Source of the DNA: Candidatus Heimdallarchaeota archaeon
GTDB taxonomy: Archaea > Asgardarchaeota > Heimdallarchaeia > Heimdallarchaeales > Heimdallarchaeaceae
Direction: 5' to 3'
Length of the DNA stretch: 45,548 nucleotides
Assembly: GCA_023705985.1 (NCBI GenBank)
Contig: BPTO01000005.1
Coordinates: 1 to 45,548 of the forward strand
The stretch's first letter is position 1; every line of letters begins with the position of its first letter. The notes under the pieces were generated by a model, which was given only the letters and a program-made list of their open reading frames with translations, was not told where the DNA came from and searched no databases. Shown here in pieces: positions 15,576 to 22,265 of this stretch. Both the position numbers and the translations under genes were made by a program.

Positions 15576-16523
15576 ATGTCATTTGGTATAGGGGTTACTT
15601 TATCCTTTGTTGCAGCGATTGCTTGGGGTTCCTCGATGGTTATTTTTAAAGTAGGGATAAAAAATACTGACCCTTTAATAGCAACATACATCAAAGGAAT
15701 TGTTGCAGTACCTGTTTTGATATTATTAGGCTGGATCTTATATGGTGTTGAATCCTTAGCACTACTTTTTACCTATCCTAATTCTTTATGGCTTTTATTA
15801 GCGACTGTTAGTATAACCTTTGGGGACTTTTTCTCACTTTTTGCTCTTAAGAAGATTAATGTTTCAATTGCACAACCCATCTCTGCAGTTTATCCGTTCT
15901 TCACAACACTTATTTTGTTAATAGCTAAAATAGAAAAAATCACTTGGGTGATAATTACAGGAACACTCCTAATTATCCTTGGCGTATCTACCATTTCCTA
16001 TTTCACTCAAAGAACAAGCAATCAAGAAGCAAAAAGAGAACATGATAAAAACAACGGAAAAAATACAATATATGGAATTATACTATCTGTACTCGCGGCT
16101 ACGTTTTGGGGATTAACAATTGTATTCACAAGGTTAATCTTGGATGGTGAAGGTGTCGAAGTCATATCGATGATGGGGATAAGAAATGGTTTAATGGTAG
16201 CGATGGCTTTCATACTCGTACTAATTCGTGCTACTATTAAAAGAGATAATTTCATGAAAAACATCTTTACTCAAAAGAAAGAGGCATTCATTCTAATGGG
16301 AGGAGGAGCTATTGCTTGGTGCATAGGAGGTGTTTCGTTTTTTACAGCTGTCACAATGATTGGTGCAGGAATCAGCACACCTTTATCGTCAATTTCACCA
16401 TTTATAGTTACAATTTTAAGTGTAATTTTTCTGAAGGAGAAAATAACAAAAAAGCAAATCTCGAGTATATTTATCATCGTTATGGGGGCCGTAATACTTT
16501 CATTGAAAGAGATATTCAGCTGA
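15576..16523 (+). CDS. EamA/DMT-family transporter
   Basis: 315 aa from the ATG at 15576 (a TTG one codon earlier is also possible). There are ten hydrophobic helices in two EamA repeats, with typical motifs: AAIAWGSSMVIFK and SIAQPISAVYPF in the first half, LAATFWGLTIVFTR and ISTPLSSISPFIV in the second, and a hydrophilic linker (TSNQEAKREHDKNNGKN) between. It is a drug/metabolite-type exporter or permease of the cell membrane; the substrate is not predictable. An AT-rich TATA-like region (AATAAAATTTTTTAA) lies about 25-35 bases upstream. Confidence 0.88.
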   Translation: MSFGIGVTLSFVAAIAWGSSMVIFKVGIKNTDPLIATYIKGIVAVPVLILLGWILYGVESLALLFTYPNSLWLLLATVSITFGDFFSLFALKKINVSIAQPISAVYPFFTTLILLIAKIEKITWVIITGTLLIILGVSTISYFTQRTSNQEAKREHDKNNGKNTIYGIILSVLAATFWGLTIVFTRLILDGEGVEVISMMGIRNGLMVAMAFILVLIRATIKRDNFMKNIFTQKKEAFILMGGGAIAWCIGGVSFFTAVTMIGAGISTPLSSISPFIVTILSVIFLKEKITKKQISSIFIIVMGAVILSLKEIFS

Positions 16524-16649
16524 TTACTTTTAAATATAAATCATGATAATTATTTTCAAGAAAAAAATTCAGATAATCAAGTGGTTGAAAAGCTGATAGA
16601 ACAAAAGTCATAAAATAGCTTGATAGAATATAGTTGAGGAGACTAAATT

Positions 16650-17123
16650 ATGACAAAAGCAATAATTGAAACCAATAAAGGAATAATTAAAATTGAATTC
16701 TTTGATGAACACACACCCAATACAGTGAAGAATTTTACATCATTGGCAAGTTCTGGTTTTTATAATGGAGTAAGCTTTCATCGCGTAATTCCGGATTTTA
16801 TGATACAAGGAGGAGATCCAGAAGGTTCAGGTCGAGGTGGTCCAGGATATAAAATTGCAGATGAAGTTGATAATCCTGTTCAAAAACATGTTGATGGAGC
16901 ATTAAGTATGGCAAATGCGGGACCAAATACAAATGGTTCACAATTCTTTATTGTATTAAATCCAAATAATTGTAAACACTTGGATAGGAAGCATACAATT
17001 TTTGGAAAAACAATAGAAGGGATGGATACAGTAAAGAAAATAGTTCAAGGAGATAAAATGCTCAAAGTAACTATAGAAGAAGAATCAGATCTTATCAAAA
17101 ATCACACCTTACAAAAACTGTGA
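16650..17123 (+). CDS. Cyclophilin-type peptidyl-prolyl cis-trans isomerase
   Basis: 157 aa, a compact single-domain cyclophilin. The catalytic arginine is in [16 protein letters not shown], followed by [25 protein letters not shown] and [12 protein letters not shown], all diagnostic. There is no signal peptide, so it is cytosolic and would help protein folding. The tryptophan that binds cyclosporin in eukaryotic cyclophilins is replaced by His in HLDRKH. GTTGAGGAG precedes the ATG. It stands alone between the transporter and the CAU tRNA and is followed by an inverted repeat. Confidence 0.95.
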   Translation: MTKAIIETNKGIIKIEFFDEHTPNTVKNFTSLASSGFYNGVSFHRVIPDFMIQGGDPEGSGRGGPGYKIADEVDNPVQKHVDGALSMANAGPNTNGSQFFIVLNPNNCKHLDRKHTIFGKTIEGMDTVKKIVQGDKMLKVTIEEESDLIKNHTLQKL

Positions 17124-17127
17124 GGTT

Positions 17128-17172
17128 TAGAATCTCAATTGTAATGGCTTCAAACTTATCTTAGAGATTCTA
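17128..17172 (+). terminator. Inverted repeat after the cyclophilin gene, probable 3' hairpin
   Basis: TAGAATCTC (17128-17136) and GAGATTCTA (17164-17172) form a perfect 9-bp stem with a 27-nt loop starting four bases after the stop codon. T-rich sequence follows at about 17188-17210. The rest of the 333-bp gap to the tRNA gene shows no coding region. Confidence 0.45.
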
Positions 17173-17456
17173 TTCTCAAAATACATTTTCATTTCTTTTT
17201 TTACTTTCCTTTTTAGACTACCATCATCAAGTTTCTTCTTGTCGATAATAATCACCATTTACAGATAATTTTCTCGTTATATTTAATCAGAAGAACTAAT
17301 ATAAATTTCTCATAAGAATACATTATGCTCTATTTGCACTTGCGATTTAATTTCTTGTTTAACTAATTGATTCTACAAATCAGAAAACAACGGAAAAAGG
17401 AATAATTACCTGAATTAGAAATAGAAGAAAGCATTTCAAATATAAAAAGGATTTAT

Positions 17457-17611
17457 TGGTGGCTTGGGGGGGTATTTCGCCCTTTTCTTCACGAGCTATA
17501 GAGTTTCGATCCCCCGACCTCAGGATTTCTCATCCCGAGATTTTACTGGCATTCTAGCCCTTTGTTACAAGATTATGAGTCCTGCGCTCTAGCCAGCTGA
17601 GCTACCAAGCC
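17457..17611 (-). tRNA. tRNA with CAU anticodon (Met elongator or Ile2) carrying two introns, CCA encoded
   Basis: Minus strand. Exons are 17574-17611, 17505-17526 and 17457-17473; introns are 17527-17573 (47 nt, position 37/38) and 17474-17504 (31 nt, position 59/60 in the T loop). The acceptor is GGCTTGG/CCAAGCC with A73 and encoded CCA, the D stem GCTC/GAGC, the anticodon stem CAGGA/TCCTG, the loop CTCATAA and the T stem GGGGG/CCCCC. Intron 1 has a perfect bulge-helix-bulge (CTCA/TGAG central helix, bulges TA|A and AA|A). Intron 2 has TCG/CGA plus one A-A mismatch, bulges AA|A and AT|A, and inner helix CTCT/AGGG. The spliced T loop is AUCGAAA. Confidence 0.88.
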
Positions 17612-17629
17612 ATGTTTTATTTTAGTAAC

Positions 17630-18169
17630 TTATTTCTTTCTAAGGTACTCTTTTACTAACTCCTCACCTTTTCCTATCTTATAACTACAAGGAGTGGGGA
17701 ATCTATCTGATGCTCTTTTTAGTGCATCCAACGCCTCATGATATTTCTCTGGATGGATTCTTACTGTTATCAGTTCTTGTCCAACTTTTACTCTTGCTGC
17801 TCTGTCTGTTGACTTTCCGAAAGATCTTCTCATTCCATCCTGTATTCTGTCAGCTCCAGCTACTGCCATCATTTTATTTTCTCTCAAAATGTGGTGAGGA
17901 TGGATTCTTATTGTCATATGGTAATCGTCTATTCCTATATTTCTTTGCAATTGTCTATTAACAGCTATTCTTGAGGCTTCTAAAGCAGTGTGCCTTATCT
18001 GACATCTTTCTTTTGCCACTAGATGGACATGAACTGGAAAATCACCTTGCCTATTTCCAGCATCATAAGAACGTATTCTTGAGTCTGGAACACCTCTCAC
18101 GAACTTACCTACTCTTGTATTTGCTGGACCTCTTACATGAGTATAACATCTTGCAGGTCTTTTACCCAT
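17630..18169 (-). CDS. rpl10e: 50S ribosomal protein L10e (uL16)
   Basis: 179 aa from ATG 18169. A GTG at 18178 is in frame, but it overlaps the AAGGTGAG Shine-Dalgarno that serves the ATG. MGKRPARCYTHV, KFVRGVPDSRI, FPVHVHLVA, IRIHPHHILRENK and GADRIQDGMRRSFGK are characteristic of the archaeal/eukaryotic L10e family, which lies near the peptidyl-transferase centre and tRNA sites of the large subunit. It follows S7 by 13 bp in the same operon, an arrangement different from the usual S7-EF-1A order. Confidence 0.96.
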   Translation of the reverse strand: MGKRPARCYTHVRGPANTRVGKFVRGVPDSRIRSYDAGNRQGDFPVHVHLVAKERCQIRHTALEASRIAVNRQLQRNIGIDDYHMTIRIHPHHILRENKMMAVAGADRIQDGMRRSFGKSTDRAARVKVGQELITVRIHPEKYHEALDALKRASDRFPTPCSYKIGKGEELVKEYLRKK

Positions 18170-18182
18170 TTTTCTCACCTTA

Positions 18183-18752
18183 TTACCGTGCAGATAGAGC
18201 TATGCGCTCGATTTCTCTTCTCTTCTTAACTGCAACACTTGCTGCATCATTATTTGCAGCAAGAATCAATTCGTCCGCTACTATCTCCTCAGCACTTTTT
18301 ATATTGTTGAAACTTTTTTGATAAATAGCAGCTGTTATGTATCGTAATGCGAGATCAACTCTTCTAAGAGGGGAAATGTCCACTGATTGATGTGTTGCAA
18401 CTCCTCCATAGCTTATACGAGTTGTTTCCTCTCGTGGAGCAACATTGCAAATTGCATCAACTAGAGCTTGTACTGGACTTTTTCCCGTCCTTAAGTTAAT
18501 TATCTCAAATGCTACTTTTATAATGTTTATTGCTCTTTGTTTCTTTCCGGCATTCTTTCCTTTTCTCATTAGTTTGTTTACAAACCTTTCAACTATGTTC
18601 ATTTCGGCTTTCTTGAATCGTTGATCTTGATATCTGCCGCTTGAATGAGGTAGATACACAGGCTTGAGAGAGATATATCTTCTCAAACCAGGATCATTTA
18701 CTTCAACTTCTTCGAAATCCCATTTGCCGAAAAGCCGAATTTCTTCGCTCAT
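18183..18752 (-). CDS. rps7: 30S ribosomal protein S7 (uS7)
   Basis: 189 aa from ATG 18752, which follows GAGGAT by a suitable distance; a TTG at 18770 would add six residues not typical of the family. [60 protein letters not shown] and [13 protein letters not shown] are standard archaeal S7, a primary 16S rRNA binder of the small-subunit head. It is normally next to S12 and EF-1A; here it is the first gene of a two-gene unit with L10e. Confidence 0.96.
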   Translation of the reverse strand: MSEEIRLFGKWDFEEVEVNDPGLRRYISLKPVYLPHSSGRYQDQRFKKAEMNIVERFVNKLMRKGKNAGKKQRAINIIKVAFEIINLRTGKSPVQALVDAICNVAPREETTRISYGGVATHQSVDISPLRRVDLALRYITAAIYQKSFNNIKSAEEIVADELILAANNDAASVAVKKRREIERIALSAR

Positions 18753-18820
18753 TTTAGAATCCTCTTTCAACTAATTTAGGCAAGGCATGTTTAGTTTAAA
18801 AATCTGATGTTGAAAGACAG

Positions 18821-18834
18821 AATGATATAAAACT
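18821..18834 (-). promoter_or_regulatory. Probable TATA box of the S7-L10e operon
   Basis: On the minus strand AGTTTTATATCATT lies about 70 bases upstream of the S7 ATG. With usual archaeal spacing the transcript would start near 18800 and have a leader of about 50 nt containing the GAGGAT ribosome site. Confidence 0.4.
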
Positions 18835-18912
18835 AGTACGACGTTTAATTCTATTAGTTAAAAATGATGAATATCAAGAAAAAAAGAAGAAAAATTTACT
18901 TCTTTCATAATT

Positions 18913-19941
18913 TTAACACTTTAGCTTCTTTATCAACCATGGAATTAATAGTATTACAATTGGCCCAAGCAGTGAATAGACTACCAAATCAACAATCATT
19001 TTGGTTTGTGTTACAGGTTCAGGATCATAAAATACATTATCGTATAAGTAAATAAGTGCTACAACTACAATTCCAAACATTATTCTTATTATAATCTTCC
19101 ACCATTTGTCTACTTTATTCTCAAAGTTTACAAGGTTTTTTTCAAATACATACGCTATTGATACAGTAATGAACAAGGCTAAATATTTCAGATTTTTAAT
19201 CATATATTCTTTTTCAGCTTGAACTCCTAAGTCGTGTAAGAAGATTATTGGTAATCCAAGTACAACAAGTAGTACGCCAATATATGACATTTTTATAACA
19301 GTAGACTGCTTTTCCAAGTGATTCTCAATAGGTTGCTTTATTATAAGATATATAGCTATAATAATCAAACCCAAACCAAAACCCATGAGCACATCTGTAA
19401 ACCAGTGGACAACTAAATATATTCTTGAGAATCCTATTAACAAGGGTAATATTATGGCAACAGTTATTATTCCCCATTTTGTGATGAAAGATGTTAATAC
19501 ACCCCAAAAAGTAGAACTTATTTGAGCATGACCACTAGGTAAACCGTAGGAAGGCTCACCTGGATCAGCATATCCCCAAGATGTATCGGGTCTGTCTAGA
19601 CTAAAAGCAGCTTTTGAGGAAGCATTAATTACTGTTGAAGAAACTACTACAAATATAGCTCTGTAAGCTTTCTTTTTATCCCAAGCATAATAAAGAATTA
19701 ACAGAACACCAATATATATAATGGATTCTCCAAGATAAGTTATTACTTTCATTATTGTTTCTAAGGTACTATTGTCAATATTAAAGAAAAAATCAGCAAT
19801 TGTTTTATCAACAGGATTAGCTCTGTTAGGATGAGATGCATAAACTAGAACTAAGGCTGCGGTTATTAATGCCACTCCTATTTCTATCATTATTATTACA
19901 ATAATGTTTTTCTTTTTCATAGTGCTTAGAATTGTCATCAC
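18913..19941 (-). CDS. PAP2-family membrane phosphatase (phosphatidic acid phosphatase type 2)
   Basis: 342 aa, polytopic. The three PAP2 signature parts are present in order: KAAFSLDRPDT, LPSGHAQIS and SRIYLVVHWFTDVLMG, giving the K-x6-RP, PSGH and SR-x5-H catalytic set. About eight to nine helices; the second half (after about residue 215) is an additional membrane region beyond the core PAP2 domain. It probably dephosphorylates a lipid phosphate or pyrophosphate such as a polyprenyl pyrophosphate carrier. It is read toward the S7 promoter from its own upstream region. Confidence 0.9.
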   Translation of the reverse strand: MMTILSTMKKKNIIVIIMIEIGVALITAALVLVYASHPNRANPVDKTIADFFFNIDNSTLETIMKVITYLGESIIYIGVLLILYYAWDKKKAYRAIFVVVSSTVINASSKAAFSLDRPDTSWGYADPGEPSYGLPSGHAQISSTFWGVLTSFITKWGIITVAIILPLLIGFSRIYLVVHWFTDVLMGFGLGLIIIAIYLIIKQPIENHLEKQSTVIKMSYIGVLLVVLGLPIIFLHDLGVQAEKEYMIKNLKYLALFITVSIAYVFEKNLVNFENKVDKWWKIIIRIMFGIVVVALIYLYDNVFYDPEPVTQTKMIVDLVVYSLLGPIVILLIPWLIKKLKC

Positions 19942-20505
19942 TTGTTGATAAATCTTTTTTGTTTTCTTGACTTAAACGTGTTATTAAAAGTAGGTATATC
20001 GTATTATTTTTGTATTGTTTATGTACAAGAAATGGTGTTTAGAGGCACAAGACGAATATAATCAGCAATATCAACATCGAATAAGATTCTGACAATATGT
20101 AAATCATTTTTTAGTAGTGATCACCTTACTTAAAGTTACTATAAGCAGGTTATTATTTGTATCATAGTCACACATTTTCTCTGTATTCTTGTTCACAACA
20201 AGCATCACTAAGAAACATAACACACAATATTAGTCACTTAAAAGTATCATCATTTTTATCATTGTAAACATAGTCACAATGAAATGTTTTTTGTGGAGTG
20301 ATTTAGCTAGGTCTAGAAACATTTCTTTGATTCCTTTGAAATTTAATTGATGTTATTAACACTACCAAGACAATCATTCCAGCTCCTATTGCTGTCCACA
20401 TCTCTGATATAGTTGAGAATATAATCCACTCCAACAGAAAAGCAATTTTTCCTACTTTTTAGCTACAAACACATTGTCAGGGTTTTGCAAGTTTTTTTTA
20501 TTAGG
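19942..20505. other. Long intergenic region with TAGTCAC repeats and one doubtful mini-ORF
   Basis: The region between divergent genes holds TAGTCAC at 20165-20171, 20231-20237 and 20271-20277 on the plus strand, and GTGATCAC near 20117. Minus-strand 20303-20434 has a TTG-initiated frame of 43 codons, listed separately. No tRNA or other RNA gene is recognised. Confidence 0.4.
20303..20434 (-). CDS. Possible small membrane protein (doubtful)
   Basis: 43 aa from a TTG start: a short acidic N-terminus (EWIIFSTISEMW), one hydrophobic helix (AIGAGMIVLVVLITSI) and a basic tail (KFQRNQRNVSRPS), which follows the positive-inside rule. There is no strong ribosome site and the start is non-ATG, so it may be chance. 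A TATATAAA on the minus strand (20506-20513) could be its promoter, but that element better suits the rightward gene. Confidence 0.28.
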   Translation of the reverse strand: MEWIIFSTISEMWTAIGAGMIVLVVLITSIKFQRNQRNVSRPS

Positions 20506-20513
20506 TTTATATA
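20506..20513 (+). promoter_or_regulatory. TATA box for the Panacea-like gene
   Basis: TTTATATA is centred about 28 bases before ATG 20538, so transcription would begin within a couple of bases of the start codon: a probably leaderless mRNA. Confidence 0.5.
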
Positions 20514-20537
20514 GCAATCTCTCTTTGTATTAATAGA

Positions 20538-21485
20538 ATGACCCGTGAATCTGTCCTACTCTTACTTTTAAAGTACATGGGATACATAAATGGTCGTGTT
20601 ATGTTCCAAAAATTGCTGTTTCTTTTGGAAAAAAACTATCATATAATTACGGGTTATGATTTTATTCCTTTCAAATATGGCCCATATTGTCAAGCACTCC
20701 AAAAAGATTTACACCGTTTGAATGATTATGGTTATATTGACCATGAAGAACTCACAAAGAATGATAATGAAATTCTTCATCGTTATCAGTTGACGGAAAT
20801 TGGAGAACAGCAACTATTGGAAAATGAAATCCCTCACATCTATGACCAAGTTGTTCAAGACATATGTTATGATTTCAAGAATTACAGTGTAAGACAATTA
20901 GTTGAATATGTTTATGAAAACTATCCTGAATATACAGTACACTCAGAAATCATCGAACAATTTAAACCTAAACCAAAACAAGAAGAATTTACTTCAGCTG
21001 ATATGCTTCTTAATCATAAACCAATAATTGTACCCTCTTTTGTTAATTGGTTGGATGAAGAGATTAACAAAGCCACAAAAAGATTGGGAATTTCCAATGA
21101 ACCTCTAGAAAGGAAAGTAGATGACCTTGAAGTTGATGATTTGATAATTGAAATGCTTTATATTGCATACGAAGACATCATGGCTAAAACACAAGAAGTT
21201 TCCACACAGCTTATGGTAGAAAACTACAGTGAAGCTGGTGAAATAAATAACAAGTGTTATTTCATTATGGACATTATGGATAAACTTCTTGGTTCGCTTC
21301 AGGAAGGCGATGTAATTGGACTATATACAGAATTTGCCAATACTCGGACAAATCTTCAAATGCTTGAAGAGCTCATAGCCCTACATCGAGCTTCTCTACA
21401 TTCTGATCTTGTGCGATTACTTTTCGAATTCATAGAAGATGTCAGATACCTATTGGATAGTATTGATCATATAGTGTATCTTTAG
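20538..21485 (+). CDS. Winged-helix protein resembling DUF4065/Panacea (SocA-like) at its N-terminus
   Basis: 315 aa. Residues about 10-110 read INGRVMFQKLLFLLE, GYDFIPFKYGPYC, LHRLNDYGYI and YQLTEIGEQ, close to the pattern of DUF4065/Panacea domains (metal-free, DNA- or toxin-binding antitoxin folds) and related archaeal regulators. The remaining 200 residues are acidic and helical, with no catalytic signature. It has no toxin-like neighbour, so a role as a stand-alone regulator is more likely than a toxin-antitoxin pair. The TATA position suggests a leaderless transcript. Convergent with the dikinase gene. Confidence 0.75.
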   Translation: MTRESVLLLLLKYMGYINGRVMFQKLLFLLEKNYHIITGYDFIPFKYGPYCQALQKDLHRLNDYGYIDHEELTKNDNEILHRYQLTEIGEQQLLENEIPHIYDQVVQDICYDFKNYSVRQLVEYVYENYPEYTVHSEIIEQFKPKPKQEEFTSADMLLNHKPIIVPSFVNWLDEEINKATKRLGISNEPLERKVDDLEVDDLIIEMLYIAYEDIMAKTQEVSTQLMVENYSEAGEINNKCYFIMDIMDKLLGSLQEGDVIGLYTEFANTRTNLQMLEELIALHRASLHSDLVRLLFEFIEDVRYLLDSIDHIVYL

Positions 21486-21509
21486 AAGTTTACACCTTTC
21501 TTTTAACCG

Positions 21510-21537
21510 CTATTTTTCGAAAAAAGAAGAAAAATAG
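21510..21537. terminator. Inverted repeat between convergent genes
   Basis: CTATTTTTC (21510-21518) and GAAAAATAG (21529-21537) form a 9-bp stem with a 10-nt loop, placed between the stop codons of the Panacea-like gene and the dikinase fragment. Its T- and A-rich arms suit bidirectional termination. Confidence 0.5.
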
Positions 21538-21548
21538 GAGAAATTATT

Positions 21549-22265
21549 TTATTCATTTTCCTTTTTTATTGTTGCATGCGCAGCAGCTAACCTAGCAATG
21601 GGAACTCTAAATGGAGAACAACTAACATAATCCAAGCCAATTCTGTAACAAAAATCTATTGATTTTAGTTCACCGCCTTGTTCTCCGCATATACCTATCT
21701 CAAGATTGGGATTGGCTTGTTTTCCTTCATCTACACACATCTTCATTAGACGACCGACTCCTGGTTGATCTATTGTCACGAAAGGATCATCAGCAATTAG
21801 GTCCAGTTCCAAGTATCGTGCTATGAGTGTTCCAGTATCATCTCTACTGAAACCTAGTGCCATTTGGTGTAAATCATTTGTTCCAAAAGAGAAGAATTGT
21901 GCGCCATTTTCACCACCCGCTATCTCTCCAGCAGTTAAAGCAGCACGAGGAACTTCAATCATTGTTCCAACAAGGTAGTCAAATTCTATAGCTTCTTCTT
22001 CCATTACTTGTTTTGCAACCTTATCAACTATTTCCTTCTGATGTTGGAATTCTTTTGAAAAGCCAATAAGTGGTACCATAATTTCAGGCATTACGTCTTT
22101 TCCTCTTTTCTTTACTATTGCTGCAGCACGGAATATTGCTTCACTTTGCATTACAGTTACCATCTGAAGAGTGATTCCCAACCTACAGCCACGAAGTCCA
22201 AGCATTGGATTTTGCTCATGCATTGATTTTACAACTTCAAGGAGTTCGTATTTGTCCTTCAACAT
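21549..22265 (-). CDS. ppdK: Pyruvate phosphate dikinase, C-terminal part after a frameshift
   Basis: 238 aa forming the end of the PEP/pyruvate TIM barrel. MHEQNPMLGLRGCRLGIT, FSFGTNDLHQMALGFSRDD and GICGEQGGE (catalytic cysteine) are all intact. The frame continues the protein of the adjoining upstream piece but is displaced by one base, with the crossing near 22269-22272. The ATG at 22265 lies inside the overlap and has no clear ribosome site, so this is more likely one gene with an indel, or a recoding site, than an independent subunit. Together the two parts give about 905 residues, near the normal dikinase length. Confidence 0.85.
   Translation of the reverse strand: MLKDKYELLEVVKSMHEQNPMLGLRGCRLGITLQMVTVMQSEAIFRAAAIVKKRGKDVMPEIMVPLIGFSKEFQHQKEIVDKVAKQVMEEEAIEFDYLVGTMIEVPRAALTAGEIAGGENGAQFFSFGTNDLHQMALGFSRDDTGTLIARYLELDLIADDPFVTIDQPGVGRLMKMCVDEGKQANPNLEIGICGEQGGELKSIDFCYRIGLDYVSCSPFRVPIARLAAAHATIKKENE

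Noticed and set aside
17471-17483. GGGCGAAATACCC hairpin as the true T arm of the CAU tRNA
   Set aside because: Its loop lacks the T-loop consensus, whereas AUCGAA next to GGGGG matches it, and the intron model gives a full T stem with bulge-helix-bulge geometry.
17457-17611. Initiator tRNA-Met
   Set aside because: It has G1-C72 and lacks the three consecutive G-C pairs (GGG/CCC) in the anticodon stem, despite A54/A60.
20538-21485. Toxin-antitoxin module
   Set aside because: The Panacea-like N-terminus is suggestive, but no adjacent small toxin gene exists on either side.
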